A DNA stretch of 64,000 nucleotides, taken from an unidentified eubacterium SCB49 (GTDB lineage: Bacteria > Bacteroidota > Bacteroidia > Flavobacteriales > Flavobacteriaceae). This document shows positions 55,025 through 63,271 of the stretch, in pieces. A model generated the notes under the pieces. It worked only from the letters and a program-made list of their open reading frames with translations. It searched no databases and was not told the DNA's origin. The translations under genes and the position numbers were made by a program. Within the stretch, counting starts at the first letter, position 1; every line of letters begins with the position of its first letter. The stretch is taken from the NCBI GenBank assembly GCA_000170815.1, contig ABCO01000003.1, forward strand, positions 186,001-250,000, given 5' to 3'.

Positions 55025-55654
55025 TTATTTACAATTATTTTCTAAAAAATTGATCGCTCTCTCTTTTTGAAATTTTGGGTAAAATAGTCCTTCTGGTGTA
55101 TAATCTACAGATAAATCTAGTGCCTTTTGTACATCTTTACAATATGGTTCCATAGATTTTCCAAAATATTTTGCCGAACCAGCATCCCACTCTGCTTTAC
55201 CCATCACAACTATTGGGTTTTCTGGTGCTAAAGCTAAAGCTTCGTTGTATAATGTTCCTACTTTTCCTGCATATTTCATCCCGTATTTCATACCATCAGA
55301 TGCAATCCAGGCAGTGTAATATTGTGCTTCAAGTACTTTTACATAAGGATTTTCTACGCCTGCTAGGGTTTTTACTTGATTTAAAAAATCTAAGGCTTTA
55401 TCCATTTGAGCCTTTAAAACAGTAGGATCCTTCTCTCCAAAACTCTTTAGTACATTTATCTGAGACACATAGTAAACAGGAATCCAGTTTTCTTTTTCTG
55501 CCGTAGCAATACGTTCAAAAAGGTTAGCTGCCTCGACTATATTATTGTCTTTCCAGAGATCAAAAGCTTTGTTCATACCAAGCTCATATGGAGACTGCGC
55601 TGTGGCAGTAACCGTAAATAATGCAATGCATATATAAGTGAGTATTTTCATCAT
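55025..55654 (-). CDS. Secreted TPR-like protein
   Basis: 209 residues with a signal peptide (ILTYICIALFTVTATAQ). 'AFDLWKDNNIVEAANLFERI', 'WIPVYYVSQINVLKSFGEKD' and 'LYNEALALAPENPIVVMGKA' have the helix-pair rhythm of TPR proteins. It ends 2 bp before the start of the kinase gene, so these two are coupled; it follows DUF2141 by 34 bp. A periplasmic partner of the kinase or receptor is a reasonable guess. Confidence 0.75.
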   Translation of the reverse strand: MMKILTYICIALFTVTATAQSPYELGMNKAFDLWKDNNIVEAANLFERIATAEKENWIPVYYVSQINVLKSFGEKDPTVLKAQMDKALDFLNQVKTLAGVENPYVKVLEAQYYTAWIASDGMKYGMKYAGKVGTLYNEALALAPENPIVVMGKAEWDAGSAKYFGKSMEPYCKDVQKALDLSVDYTPEGLFYPKFQKERAINFLENNCK

Positions 55655-55688
55655 ATTAATATATTAAAATTAATGGCTTTATAGTTAT

Positions 55689-56102
55689 TTAGTTATTCAT
55701 TTTTAAAGTAATCGCTAAGGGTTTGTCTTTTAAAACAAACTTTGCGTCTTCCCATTGTGGCGGACCAAAGGTTCCTTCTGCATAATTAGAGTTTACATAA
55801 TCTTCTTTAGGTAGCATCCCTAAAATCATATCAAACTTCTTATTATCATTTTCATCATGGAAAACAGAAATCGCATATACCCCTTCTGGTATATCGTTAA
55901 AAGTTACAGTAGCACTGTTGTTTGTTATTTCTTTTATCGCACCCATATCTGGGTCTCCTAAAAAATTAGCTTCGTTGCTGTAAAGCGCAATCATTGCATT
56001 TCCTTTATTAGAATCAAAATCTGTAATGGTTACTGTAATGGAAGTTTGAGCAGATAAAAATCCAGCAAAAAGTAGCGAGAAATAAGTAAGTATAGTTTGC
56101 AT
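55689..56102 (-). CDS. DUF2141 secreted protein
   Basis: 137 residues with a signal peptide (ILTYFSLLFAGFLSAQ). 'ITVTITDFDSNKGNAMIALY' and 'EGVYAISVFHDENDNKKFDM' are the mark of DUF2141, a beta-sandwich family of unknown function common in Bacteroidota. Its upstream region has a paired LytTR site. It lies 117 bp downstream of the TonB receptor gene. Confidence 0.9.
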   Translation of the reverse strand: MQTILTYFSLLFAGFLSAQTSITVTITDFDSNKGNAMIALYSNEANFLGDPDMGAIKEITNNSATVTFNDIPEGVYAISVFHDENDNKKFDMILGMLPKEDYVNSNYAEGTFGPPQWEDAKFVLKDKPLAITLKMNN

Positions 56103-56127
56103 AATGTGTTGTTTGTTAATGTTGAAA

Positions 56128-56198
56128 CAAAGATGGGATTACTCCCCTATTTTTAAAAATGATTAGTACTCAACTGTCAATTATTACTTCTGAAATGT
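56128..56198 (-). promoter_or_regulatory. Paired LytTR-type site plus -7 element before the DUF2141 gene
   Basis: On the minus strand: ACATTTCAG (56190-56198), 12 bp, ACAGTTGAG (56169-56177), 33 bp, CATCTTTG (56128-56135), then 25 bp to the ATG. The proximal half matches the LytTR pattern fully, the distal half at 8 of 9 positions. Confidence 0.7.
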
Positions 56199-56218
56199 GA
56201 ATCACAAGTTGATTAGTG

Positions 56219-58396
56219 CTATAATTTATCAAGTTGATTATCTGTACCATCATCACTTATGGTCCAGAAAAAGCCTACAAAGAAAAACTGATCTGCAGAT
56301 GGACGTAATGTGCTACGATCAAAGTTACCCATAGCGTTAGGGCTATCTGCATATTGATAACCATTCACGTTTTTAAAATTGGTTACATTATTTATTGAAA
56401 AGTATAAAATTTGTTGCTGCGAAAGTAAATACGCCCAATTTAAACTAAGATTATTATACCCTTTTGTCTTTTGATTTAAAAACCCTTCTACATTTGGGTT
56501 GGTATAGCTACGTCCACTGCCGTGCTGAAAACTAAAGCCTACTTGACTTTTCCAGTCTTTAATAAAATATTTTCCTACCACAGATATATTATGAGTATTA
56601 GCAAAATTAGGCGTGGCAGCTGTTGGGTAATTAAGGTAAGTACGCTCACTGTCTAAATAAGAATAACTCAACCAGTATTCAAAAGATTTTAAGGTCTCAT
56701 TATCTCTAAAAAAAACATCTAAGCCTTGTGCATAACCATCTCCATCGGTACCATAAGCACTGTCATAAGCGGCCATTTCTCCTGTAAAGGTTATAAGGTG
56801 GTGATATGATTTTCTGAAAAGTTCTGCCCTAAAAATACGGTTATTTGCCGTGTACTGATAGTTAGCAATAAAATGTTGAGCTCTAGCCGATTCTAGATCT
56901 TGTGTGTATTTTAAATATTCACTTTGTGGCTGTTGGTAAAAATCACCGTAGGCAACAGAAAGCTGACTGTTCTTTCCGGTTTTATAAGCAAATGAAATTC
57001 TAGGAGCTATAGTAAATTCTTTAAAAAGTTGGCTGTAACTCCCTCTCATTCCAACTTTTGCAGCAATTTTTTTACTGAAAATATAATCAGCCTCTGTAAA
57101 TACTCCCGTAATAGCAGTATCATACTCCATTTTATATGTTTCAAAAGGAGCGTCATAACGTTCACTATAGTCTGTTAAAAACTGCTCTGCCCCAAAGCTT
57201 AGCTTAAACTTGCTGTTAAAACGCTTACGCAGTTTTGCCTTTACGTGTACCGACTTTTCATCACTATCTATCACAGCGGTATCATAATCTGTTTTATTAT
57301 TAGAATACGTAAAACTACCTCCCGTTTCTAATTTCCACTTATTTGCTAGTGGGGTTTGAAAACTTAAATTTGAGTAAAAATTATTATTCTTTAATCCAAA
57401 ATCTACGCCCTCTTTAAAGTTAATATCATCAAGAACTAAGTTAAAATTTGTGGTATCAAAAGCCGCATATGCTTTTAATTTTCCTTTCCCTATTTTTTGT
57501 CTATAAACAGTCTCGCCAGCTAAGGTTTCAAAAGGTTTTTGCCACTCGTTACGATCTGGCAATAAGGCGAGATAAGGAGCGAGATTCATATAAGAAGCAT
57601 TTACACTTAATGAAGCGTTTTCCCATTTTTGAGTATTCCCTAAACCAGCACCAACACTCATTACAGAGATTTCTGTTTTTTCTTGGTCTGGTTCGTCTAT
57701 TGTGTTTAGTAGTAATACAGAAGATAAGGCCTGACCATATTCTGCGCTATAGCCACCGGTACTAAAAGTAATTCCGTCAAATAAAAATGGGCTGTACCTT
57801 CCGCGAGTTGGTGTGTTTGCGGTTGTGGGTGTATAAGGACTAAATACTCTCAAGCCATCTATAAAAATTTGTGTTTCATTGGCATCACCACCTCTAACAA
57901 ATAATCTCCCGTCTTCTGCAACGGTTGTTGTACCGGGTAGTGTTTGTAGAGCGCCAACAAAATCACCTAAGGCACTTGCTGTAGTAACCACATCTAGTGG
58001 TTTTAAAACAGATACTTTACTGTTATCATTTGCCTCAAAAGAACCCGCAGATATCACCACAGTATTTAATGAGTTTACATCTTCTTTTAATACAACTTTA
58101 TAATTAGAAAACGCTGTAACATTGTCTGTTACCCTAAAAGTTTCAAAAGACATAAAACTCACAATTAGTGTTTGTTGCCCTTTTTCATTTGTAGTAAAAC
58201 TATAAGACCCGTCTGTTGTAGTTGTTGCTCCATCATATGTACCTTCTAGATATACATTTGCCCCAAGAATAGGACTTCCGTTTTTTTCAGTTACTGTTCC
58301 AAAAATGGTGGTTTGAGCTTGTACTGTATTGCTTATTAAAAAGCATAAAAAAACAAAAATGGAATATTTCGGAAGTGATCTAAAAGTGAAAGTCAT
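56219..58396 (-). CDS. TonB-dependent receptor with carboxypeptidase-like N-terminal domain
   Basis: 725 residues from ATG 58396. This start gives a normal signal peptide (YSIFVFLCFLISNTVQAQ); a reading from 58522 would add 42 residues and run through the regulatory site. A carboxypeptidase-regulatory-like domain ('IFGTVTEKNGSPILGANVYL') precedes the plug (ALGDFVGALQTLPGTTTVAE, with FVRGGDANETQIFIDG) and a 22-strand barrel ending 'QFFFVGFFWTISDDGTDNQL'. It should import a substrate across the outer membrane with TonB energy; no SusD partner is present, so the substrate is probably not a polysaccharide. It heads the LytTR cluster. Confidence 0.9.
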   Translation of the reverse strand: MTFTFRSLPKYSIFVFLCFLISNTVQAQTTIFGTVTEKNGSPILGANVYLEGTYDGATTTTDGSYSFTTNEKGQQTLIVSFMSFETFRVTDNVTAFSNYKVVLKEDVNSLNTVVISAGSFEANDNSKVSVLKPLDVVTTASALGDFVGALQTLPGTTTVAEDGRLFVRGGDANETQIFIDGLRVFSPYTPTTANTPTRGRYSPFLFDGITFSTGGYSAEYGQALSSVLLLNTIDEPDQEKTEISVMSVGAGLGNTQKWENASLSVNASYMNLAPYLALLPDRNEWQKPFETLAGETVYRQKIGKGKLKAYAAFDTTNFNLVLDDINFKEGVDFGLKNNNFYSNLSFQTPLANKWKLETGGSFTYSNNKTDYDTAVIDSDEKSVHVKAKLRKRFNSKFKLSFGAEQFLTDYSERYDAPFETYKMEYDTAITGVFTEADYIFSKKIAAKVGMRGSYSQLFKEFTIAPRISFAYKTGKNSQLSVAYGDFYQQPQSEYLKYTQDLESARAQHFIANYQYTANNRIFRAELFRKSYHHLITFTGEMAAYDSAYGTDGDGYAQGLDVFFRDNETLKSFEYWLSYSYLDSERTYLNYPTAATPNFANTHNISVVGKYFIKDWKSQVGFSFQHGSGRSYTNPNVEGFLNQKTKGYNNLSLNWAYLLSQQQILYFSINNVTNFKNVNGYQYADSPNAMGNFDRSTLRPSADQFFFVGFFWTISDDGTDNQLDKL

Positions 58397-58421
58397 AACA
58401 GTTGGTTTTATAAATCTATTA

Positions 58422-58492
58422 CAAATTTGAGGAAAGAACTTTTCAGAAATAAATAACAAGAACCCAACTGTTGAATCTTCACACCGAAATGT
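58422..58492 (-). promoter_or_regulatory. Paired LytTR-type site plus -7-like element before the TonB receptor gene
   Basis: On the minus strand: ACATTTCGG (58484-58492), 12 bp, ACAGTTGGG (58463-58471), 33 bp, CAAATTTG (58422-58429), then 25 bp to ATG 58396. Same geometry as at 53539-53609 and 56128-56198. The site also lies 122 bp before the divergent cyclase gene. Confidence 0.68.
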
Positions 58493-58613
58493 CAAATATG
58501 AAATATAACATTTTGTTACCAACCTTTTAAGTGATAAAAACTATCTTCACTTTGTTAAATGACAACGATGATTTTACAAAATAACGAACCTATCATCACA
58601 TAAAATACGATTA

Positions 58614-59735
58614 ATGGCAAAAGCACCTCGTTTTAAAAGTTACACCAAAAGACAACTTTGGTTTTATACCAGGCGTGCTCTATTGGTTTTGTTTTCTTGG
58701 ACATTTATTGCCATGGTATTATTCTATTTTGAGTATTACACGCTTATAAGTTACAGAGCATTAACATCTGATTACGATTTTAAACAAGCTTTTATATCGC
58801 ATTTGATTATGGCAGTTTCTGCCGGACTAATAGGTGGTTTTGTCACCGTAAATTTAATGGAACGATGGCTTAGAAAATATGCTTTCTGGAAGGCACTCCT
58901 GTTTATCACCATCACTTATGTCATTGCAGCTTTATTAGTTAGCAGTATTGTAGGCTTATACTATTACAGTCAAGAATTAGGATTACCCTTAACGCATCCC
59001 GCTGTTTTAGATGAGTTTGATGGTTTTTTTAAACAATGGATTTTCATTAAAAATTTCATTATTTGGTTGGTAATCGTAGTCACGACATTAATCGTATTTA
59101 TGATCAATGATAAATACGGACCTGGCGTGTTTCCTGATTATTTAATGGGAAGGTATTTTCATCCAAAAAACGAACGTCGTATTTTTATGTTTGCAGACAT
59201 AAAAGATGCTACTACTATTGCCGAAAAGCTTGGAGAAGAAAAGTATTTTAATTTTTTGAAAGATTTTTTTAGAGACATCGCACCGGCTATTGTACAAACA
59301 CAAGGTGAAGTATATCAATATGTTGGCGATGAGGTCGTGATTTCTTGGAAAATGAAAAATGGTCTTAAACAAGCAAATACACTGCAATGTTATTACAGTA
59401 TGCAGAAAATTATTAAATATAAGAGCCCTCGTTATATTAAAAGATACGGTGTGGCTCCTTCATTTAAAGCAGGAATACATTTTGGCCCTGTTATGGTGGG
59501 TGAAGTAGGACAAATTAAACGTGAAATTGTTTTTTCTGGCGATGTTTTAAATACTGCTGCTAGAATTGCTGCTAGTTGTAATGATTTGGGGGTAGAAATA
59601 TTAGCCTCAAAAGACTTTGCTAACATATCTAAAATGCTGCCTAAAAACGTTAAGGTGTTTGATATGGGTAAAGAGTCATTAAAAGGTAAAGCAGAGGATA
59701 TAGCGCTTGTTACTTATAAAAAAGAAAAATCTTAA
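58614..59735 (+). CDS. Membrane class III adenylate/guanylate cyclase
   Basis: 373 residues. About four membrane segments occupy 20-165 (for example FSWTFIAMVLFYFEYYTLIS and NFIIWLVIVVTTLIVFMI). The C-terminal cyclase domain has FADIKDATT with the first metal Asp, YVGDEVVISW with the second, and DVLNTAARIAAS with the transition-state Asn/Arg, so it looks active. It should make cAMP (or cGMP) at the inner membrane. It is divergent from the TonB receptor gene and 11 bp upstream of a small repeat protein gene, with which it is surely co-transcribed. Confidence 0.9.
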   Translation: MAKAPRFKSYTKRQLWFYTRRALLVLFSWTFIAMVLFYFEYYTLISYRALTSDYDFKQAFISHLIMAVSAGLIGGFVTVNLMERWLRKYAFWKALLFITITYVIAALLVSSIVGLYYYSQELGLPLTHPAVLDEFDGFFKQWIFIKNFIIWLVIVVTTLIVFMINDKYGPGVFPDYLMGRYFHPKNERRIFMFADIKDATTIAEKLGEEKYFNFLKDFFRDIAPAIVQTQGEVYQYVGDEVVISWKMKNGLKQANTLQCYYSMQKIIKYKSPRYIKRYGVAPSFKAGIHFGPVMVGEVGQIKREIVFSGDVLNTAARIAASCNDLGVEILASKDFANISKMLPKNVKVFDMGKESLKGKAEDIALVTYKKEKS

Positions 59736-59746
59736 AAATCAAAACG

Positions 59747-60106
59747 ATGAAAACAGATACTTACACAAAAACTATTTTAACCGTAATTGCTATATGTCTT
59801 ACTATTAATGTAATTCAGAGTTTAGATATTATCCCTTCTGTTTATGCTGCTAACAATAGCGTTGAAGACACAAATGTTGAGTACCATTTAGTTCCGGTAA
59901 CTCCCAATCAAGTGATGGATGTGCGTATTGTAGATATAAACACTTATGATGAAATGAATGTAAACATTAAGAGTGTTGACACCAATGACGAGATGAAAAT
60001 CAATCTAAATAGCATAGACACCTCAGACGAGTTAGACATTAATATTGATGAGGTTGGTGGCACCTGGGTAGCGAGTGGCGGACCATTAAAAGTTAAAATA
60101 GATTAA
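59747..60106 (+). CDS. Small exported protein with three short acidic repeats
   Basis: 119 residues. An N-terminal hydrophobic stretch (ILTVIAICLTINVIQSL) is a signal or anchor. From about residue 62 three near-repeats of ~14 residues follow, each with the pattern (V/I)D-x-DE-(M/L)-(N/K/D)-(V/I)-N: DINTYDEMNVNIKS, VDTNDEMKINLNS, IDTSDELDINIDE. The end 'GGTWVASGGPLKVKID' is short and glycine-rich. I do not recognise the family. It follows the cyclase by 11 bp. Confidence 0.65.
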   Translation: MKTDTYTKTILTVIAICLTINVIQSLDIIPSVYAANNSVEDTNVEYHLVPVTPNQVMDVRIVDINTYDEMNVNIKSVDTNDEMKINLNSIDTSDELDINIDEVGGTWVASGGPLKVKID

Positions 60107-60116
60107 TTTAAAACAT

Positions 60117-60153
60117 AAAAAAACCGCGTTTTGATTGAACAAAACGCGGTTTT
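60117..60153. terminator. Bidirectional terminator
   Basis: AAAACCGCGTTTTG (60120-60133) pairs perfectly with CAAAACGCGGTTTT (60140-60153); A and T runs on both sides. It lies between convergent genes. Confidence 0.9.
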
Positions 60154-60171
60154 AAATATTGTAGTATGTTA

Positions 60172-60591
60172 TTAAAACATCTCTCTTCCAGAAAAATGAA
60201 ATGCACCTTCAATAGCAGCATTTTCATCACTATCACTACCGTGAACCGCATTTTCTCCAATAGAAGCAGCATATAACTTACGAATAGTACCTTCTGCAGC
60301 ATCTGCTGGATTAGTAGCACCAATTAACGTACGAAAATCTTCTACAGCGTTATCTTTTTCTAAGATAGCAGCTACAATAGGACCTCTTGTCATGTACTCA
60401 ACTAACTCTCCAAAAAATGGACGCTCATTGTGTACTGCATAAAATGCCTGAGCATCTGCTGTAGTCATTTGTGTTTTCTTTAAAGCTACGATTCTAAAAC
60501 CTGCAGCATTAATTTTTTCTAAAATTGCACCGATGTGTCCTTTTTCAACACTATCTGGCTTTAACATTGTAAATGTTCTATCTGTTCTCAT
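60172..60591 (-). CDS. ndk: Nucleoside-diphosphate kinase
   Basis: 139 residues, the usual length. '[20 protein letters not shown]' opens the protein, '[20 protein letters not shown]' is the nucleotide-binding part, and the phosphohistidine is H117 in [12 protein letters not shown]. It transfers the gamma phosphate between nucleoside triphosphates and diphosphates in the cytosol. Monocistronic, with a shared terminator downstream. Confidence 0.97.
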   Translation of the reverse strand: MRTDRTFTMLKPDSVEKGHIGAILEKINAAGFRIVALKKTQMTTADAQAFYAVHNERPFFGELVEYMTRGPIVAAILEKDNAVEDFRTLIGATNPADAAEGTIRKLYAASIGENAVHGSDSDENAAIEGAFHFSGREMF

Positions 60592-60778
60592 TAGAGTACT
60601 TTTAAATTTTTTTGCAAAAGTAAGTCTTTATAAGAGATATGCAAAGGATTATTTTTATCTGAACTTCAAAATAATTTAAGTGACATTTTTGTTCTTCATT
60701 TAACCATTAGGCGGTCTTAGCAAAAACTCTAGCGTCTTAAAATATGAAGGACCACAACTCCTATTTATAAATCAAATG

Positions 60779-61603
60779 TTACTTTTTTATTAGCATACTA
60801 GAATCTTTAAACCCTTCCATAATGATATCTGGGTTTCCATAAATACTAATTACACTATCATCTTGCGCATACACAATTAAGCTTTTTGTTGCATTTAATA
60901 CAATCTCACTATCATCAGATGTATTTACACTTACATTCTCACCACGTAACTCACTCATATCTGTTTGCGTATCTCCAGTAGTAGTAACATTTATATTTGC
61001 AGCATCGCCATCCATCTCAAAGTCTGAACTATCATTAAAAGCAAACACACAATCATTTACCGTTAGGTCTCCTTTTAAAGAAGCACCATCATTTAATATC
61101 ACATTAAGATTAGCTCCTTTTACTGCTAAATCTCCTTTAGTATCATTTGACATGGTGACAATCAATTCGTCAGTTAGTACGTCTAATTTAAACTCACTAT
61201 CATCTAAAACCATTACAGATAATGAATCCATTTCAAATCTATTAAGACCTTTTACTTCAGAATTATCGTAAAGCGTAATTTTATCAATATCTATAAAATT
61301 AATATCTAAGGTTAACTCTTTACTGGATTGGATTTCTTTATTCGTAAAAATATGTAATGCGCCATCAATTATTTCAAAAACAATGACGTCTAACAAATTA
61401 GAATCTGTCTCTAGGTGATAGTCATTCACATCAGATTGCTTAAGTGTTACCTCAAGTTGATTACTAATTTGTATTGAATTAAAATCTTCTAGCGTTTCAT
61501 ATACGTCAACAACTTCTTTATTTCCTTTAATCTTCTCTAATTTTTGCGAATACCCAGAAAAGCTAACAAAACCAACTAACAATAAAACAAAATATTTTTT
61601 CAT
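60779..61603 (-). CDS. Exported GIN-domain (DUF2807) protein
   Basis: 274 residues with a signal peptide (YFVLLLVGFVSFSGYSQ). Repeating short strands (DNSEVKGLNRFEMDSLSVMV, DDSEFKLDVLTDELIVTM) are typical of the DUF2807/GIN beta-solenoid, called a putative autotransporter adhesin head. It is unusually acidic. Likely periplasmic or surface-exposed; function unknown. Divergent from nrnA with about 100 bp between the starts. Confidence 0.85.
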   Translation of the reverse strand: MKKYFVLLLVGFVSFSGYSQKLEKIKGNKEVVDVYETLEDFNSIQISNQLEVTLKQSDVNDYHLETDSNLLDVIVFEIIDGALHIFTNKEIQSSKELTLDINFIDIDKITLYDNSEVKGLNRFEMDSLSVMVLDDSEFKLDVLTDELIVTMSNDTKGDLAVKGANLNVILNDGASLKGDLTVNDCVFAFNDSSDFEMDGDAANINVTTTGDTQTDMSELRGENVSVNTSDDSEIVLNATKSLIVYAQDDSVISIYGNPDIIMEGFKDSSMLIKK

Positions 61604-61690
61604 AACTTATTTTTAAAAAACAAAACAAATATAGCAGTATCGCCTATATCAATTTCATTAAAAAGGCAGGTATTTTATACCCTAAGTCTG

Positions 61691-61698
61691 TATCTTTG
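61691..61698 (+). promoter_or_regulatory. -7 element (TATCTTTG) of nrnA
   Basis: A full match to TAnnTTTG, ending 5 bp before the ATG at 61704. A GTG at 61698 shares its first base with the last base of this element, so the ATG is the real start. Confidence 0.6.
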
Positions 61699-61703
61699 TG
61701 CAG

Positions 61704-62726
61704 ATGGACGAAAAACAAGTTTTAATTGCAAAAGAGCTACTTGCTACACCTAAAAAAATAGTAATCGTGGGGCATAAAAACCCAGATGGAGATGCCGTTG
61801 GTTCTACCTCTGCCCTATCTTTATTTCTGAAAAGTCAAGGACATGACACACAAGTGATTGTCCCAAATGATTTTCCAGATTTTTTAAAGTGGATGCCAGC
61901 TTCCGAAGATATTTTAATTTATAGTCAAAATGTAACTCAAGCAAATCAGCTTATAAAAGATGCAGACATAATCTGCACTCTAGACTTTAACTCGTTTACT
62001 CGTGTAGGCGATATGCAAGACGCCTTAACAAACGCTACTGCAGATTACATAATGATAGATCACCATCAGTCTCCAGACGATTATGCTGTATTAACCTATA
62101 GCGACACCACAATGGGATCTACCTGTGAGATGGTATATCATTTTATAGATGCAATGGGTCAAACCAATCATATTTCTGAAGCAATGGCGACAAATATGTA
62201 TACCGGAATTATGACAGATACAGGTTCTTTTAGGTTTGCTAGCACTACTGCAAAAACGCATAACGTGATTGCACACCTTATGGAAACAGGCATTCAACAC
62301 CATAAAATTCACGAGCAAGTGTATGACTCGAGTTCGCCAGAGCGTCTTAAACTGCTAGGAATCGCCTTAAATAACATGCAAATATTCCCTGAGTACAAAA
62401 CTGCTTTTATTACACTAACTCAAAAAGAGCTTGATGATAATAAGTTTCAGAAAGGAGATACAGAAGGATTTGTAAATTATGCACTATCTGTAAAAGGAAT
62501 TATTTTTGCTGCAATATTTATAGAAGACAGAAAAAATAATATTACAAAAATCTCATTGCGTAGTAAAGGTGATTTTAATGTAAATTTAGTGAGTAGAGCA
62601 CATTTTCATGGAGGAGGTCATAACAATGCCGCAGGTGGAAAAAGTGATCACAATATAGAAGAAACTGTTCGCTATTTTATTAGTATATTGCCTCAATATA
62701 AAGACCAGCTTTTAGCACATGCATAA
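61704..62726 (+). CDS. nrnA: DHH-family oligoribonuclease/PAP phosphatase NrnA
   Basis: 340 residues from ATG 61704. The DHH metal motifs are HKNPDGDAVGS, DFNSFTR, DHHQSPDD and the DHHA1 motif GGGHNNAAGG near the end. NrnA degrades short oligoribonucleotides and can dephosphorylate pAp. The ATG is preferred over GTG 61698, which lies in the -7 element. Its 3' end overlaps gldI by 8 bp. Confidence 0.93.
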   Translation: MDEKQVLIAKELLATPKKIVIVGHKNPDGDAVGSTSALSLFLKSQGHDTQVIVPNDFPDFLKWMPASEDILIYSQNVTQANQLIKDADIICTLDFNSFTRVGDMQDALTNATADYIMIDHHQSPDDYAVLTYSDTTMGSTCEMVYHFIDAMGQTNHISEAMATNMYTGIMTDTGSFRFASTTAKTHNVIAHLMETGIQHHKIHEQVYDSSSPERLKLLGIALNNMQIFPEYKTAFITLTQKELDDNKFQKGDTEGFVNYALSVKGIIFAAIFIEDRKNNITKISLRSKGDFNVNLVSRAHFHGGGHNNAAGGKSDHNIEETVRYFISILPQYKDQLLAHA

Positions 62727-63264
62727 ACTGTTTTTCACCCTTTTAGCAATCACATTACTTCACGCTTGTAAAAGCCCTGAAGCTCGTAAACCTGTGCAAC
62801 AAAATTCAGGTACATTTATAGATGCATCTATTGAGCGCAACAAAAAACTTGTTGAGGCAGAAGAAGCTCAAATAGAAGACCTAATGAAGTCTAACCCAGC
62901 ACAGCAGTACATCACGTCTGATAATGGGTTTTGGTATTTTTACGAAACGAAAGACACTTTAAATACCTCTTTCCCAAAATTTGGTGATCGAGTTCAATTT
63001 ACCTACAATGTGAGTGATCTTGACGGAAATGTTATTGTTTCTGAAAAAGAAAACGGACTTCAAGAATATTTTATAGACCAAACAAATCAAGAATTAATAA
63101 CCGGTATTAGACAAGGCTTAAAACTAATGAAAGAAGGAGAAAAAGTTACCTTTTTGTTCCCTTCACATAAAGCGTATGGCTACTACGGCATCATAGACAA
63201 AATAGGCGCTAACGTTCCTGTAACGAGTACTGTAACATTAAAATCAATAGACAAAACCCAATAA
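62719..63264 (+). CDS. gldI: Gliding-motility FKBP-type peptidyl-prolyl isomerase GldI
   Basis: 181 residues. The lipobox LLHACKSP makes it a lipoprotein. The FKBP domain is the C-terminal half: '[20 protein letters not shown]', '[20 protein letters not shown]' and '[12 protein letters not shown]'. The length and the nrnA-gldI-cyclophilin order are as in gliding Flavobacteria, where GldI helps fold components of the gliding and type IX secretion machinery in the periplasm. It overlaps nrnA by 8 bp. Confidence 0.93.
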   Translation: MHKLFFTLLAITLLHACKSPEARKPVQQNSGTFIDASIERNKKLVEAEEAQIEDLMKSNPAQQYITSDNGFWYFYETKDTLNTSFPKFGDRVQFTYNVSDLDGNVIVSEKENGLQEYFIDQTNQELITGIRQGLKLMKEGEKVTFLFPSHKAYGYYGIIDKIGANVPVTSTVTLKSIDKTQ

Positions 63265-63271
63265 ATTTATT

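Noticed and set aside
55171..55425. Plus-strand frame inside the TPR-like gene
   Set aside because: It is antisense to a signal-peptide-bearing gene of an operon and shows no domain.
57448..58103. Plus-strand frames opposite the TonB receptor gene
   Set aside because: Shadow reading of a conserved coding gene.
60108..60323. A 71-residue minus-strand frame over ndk
   Set aside because: It overlaps the start of the well-supported ndk frame and the terminator; its translation has no likeness to a protein.
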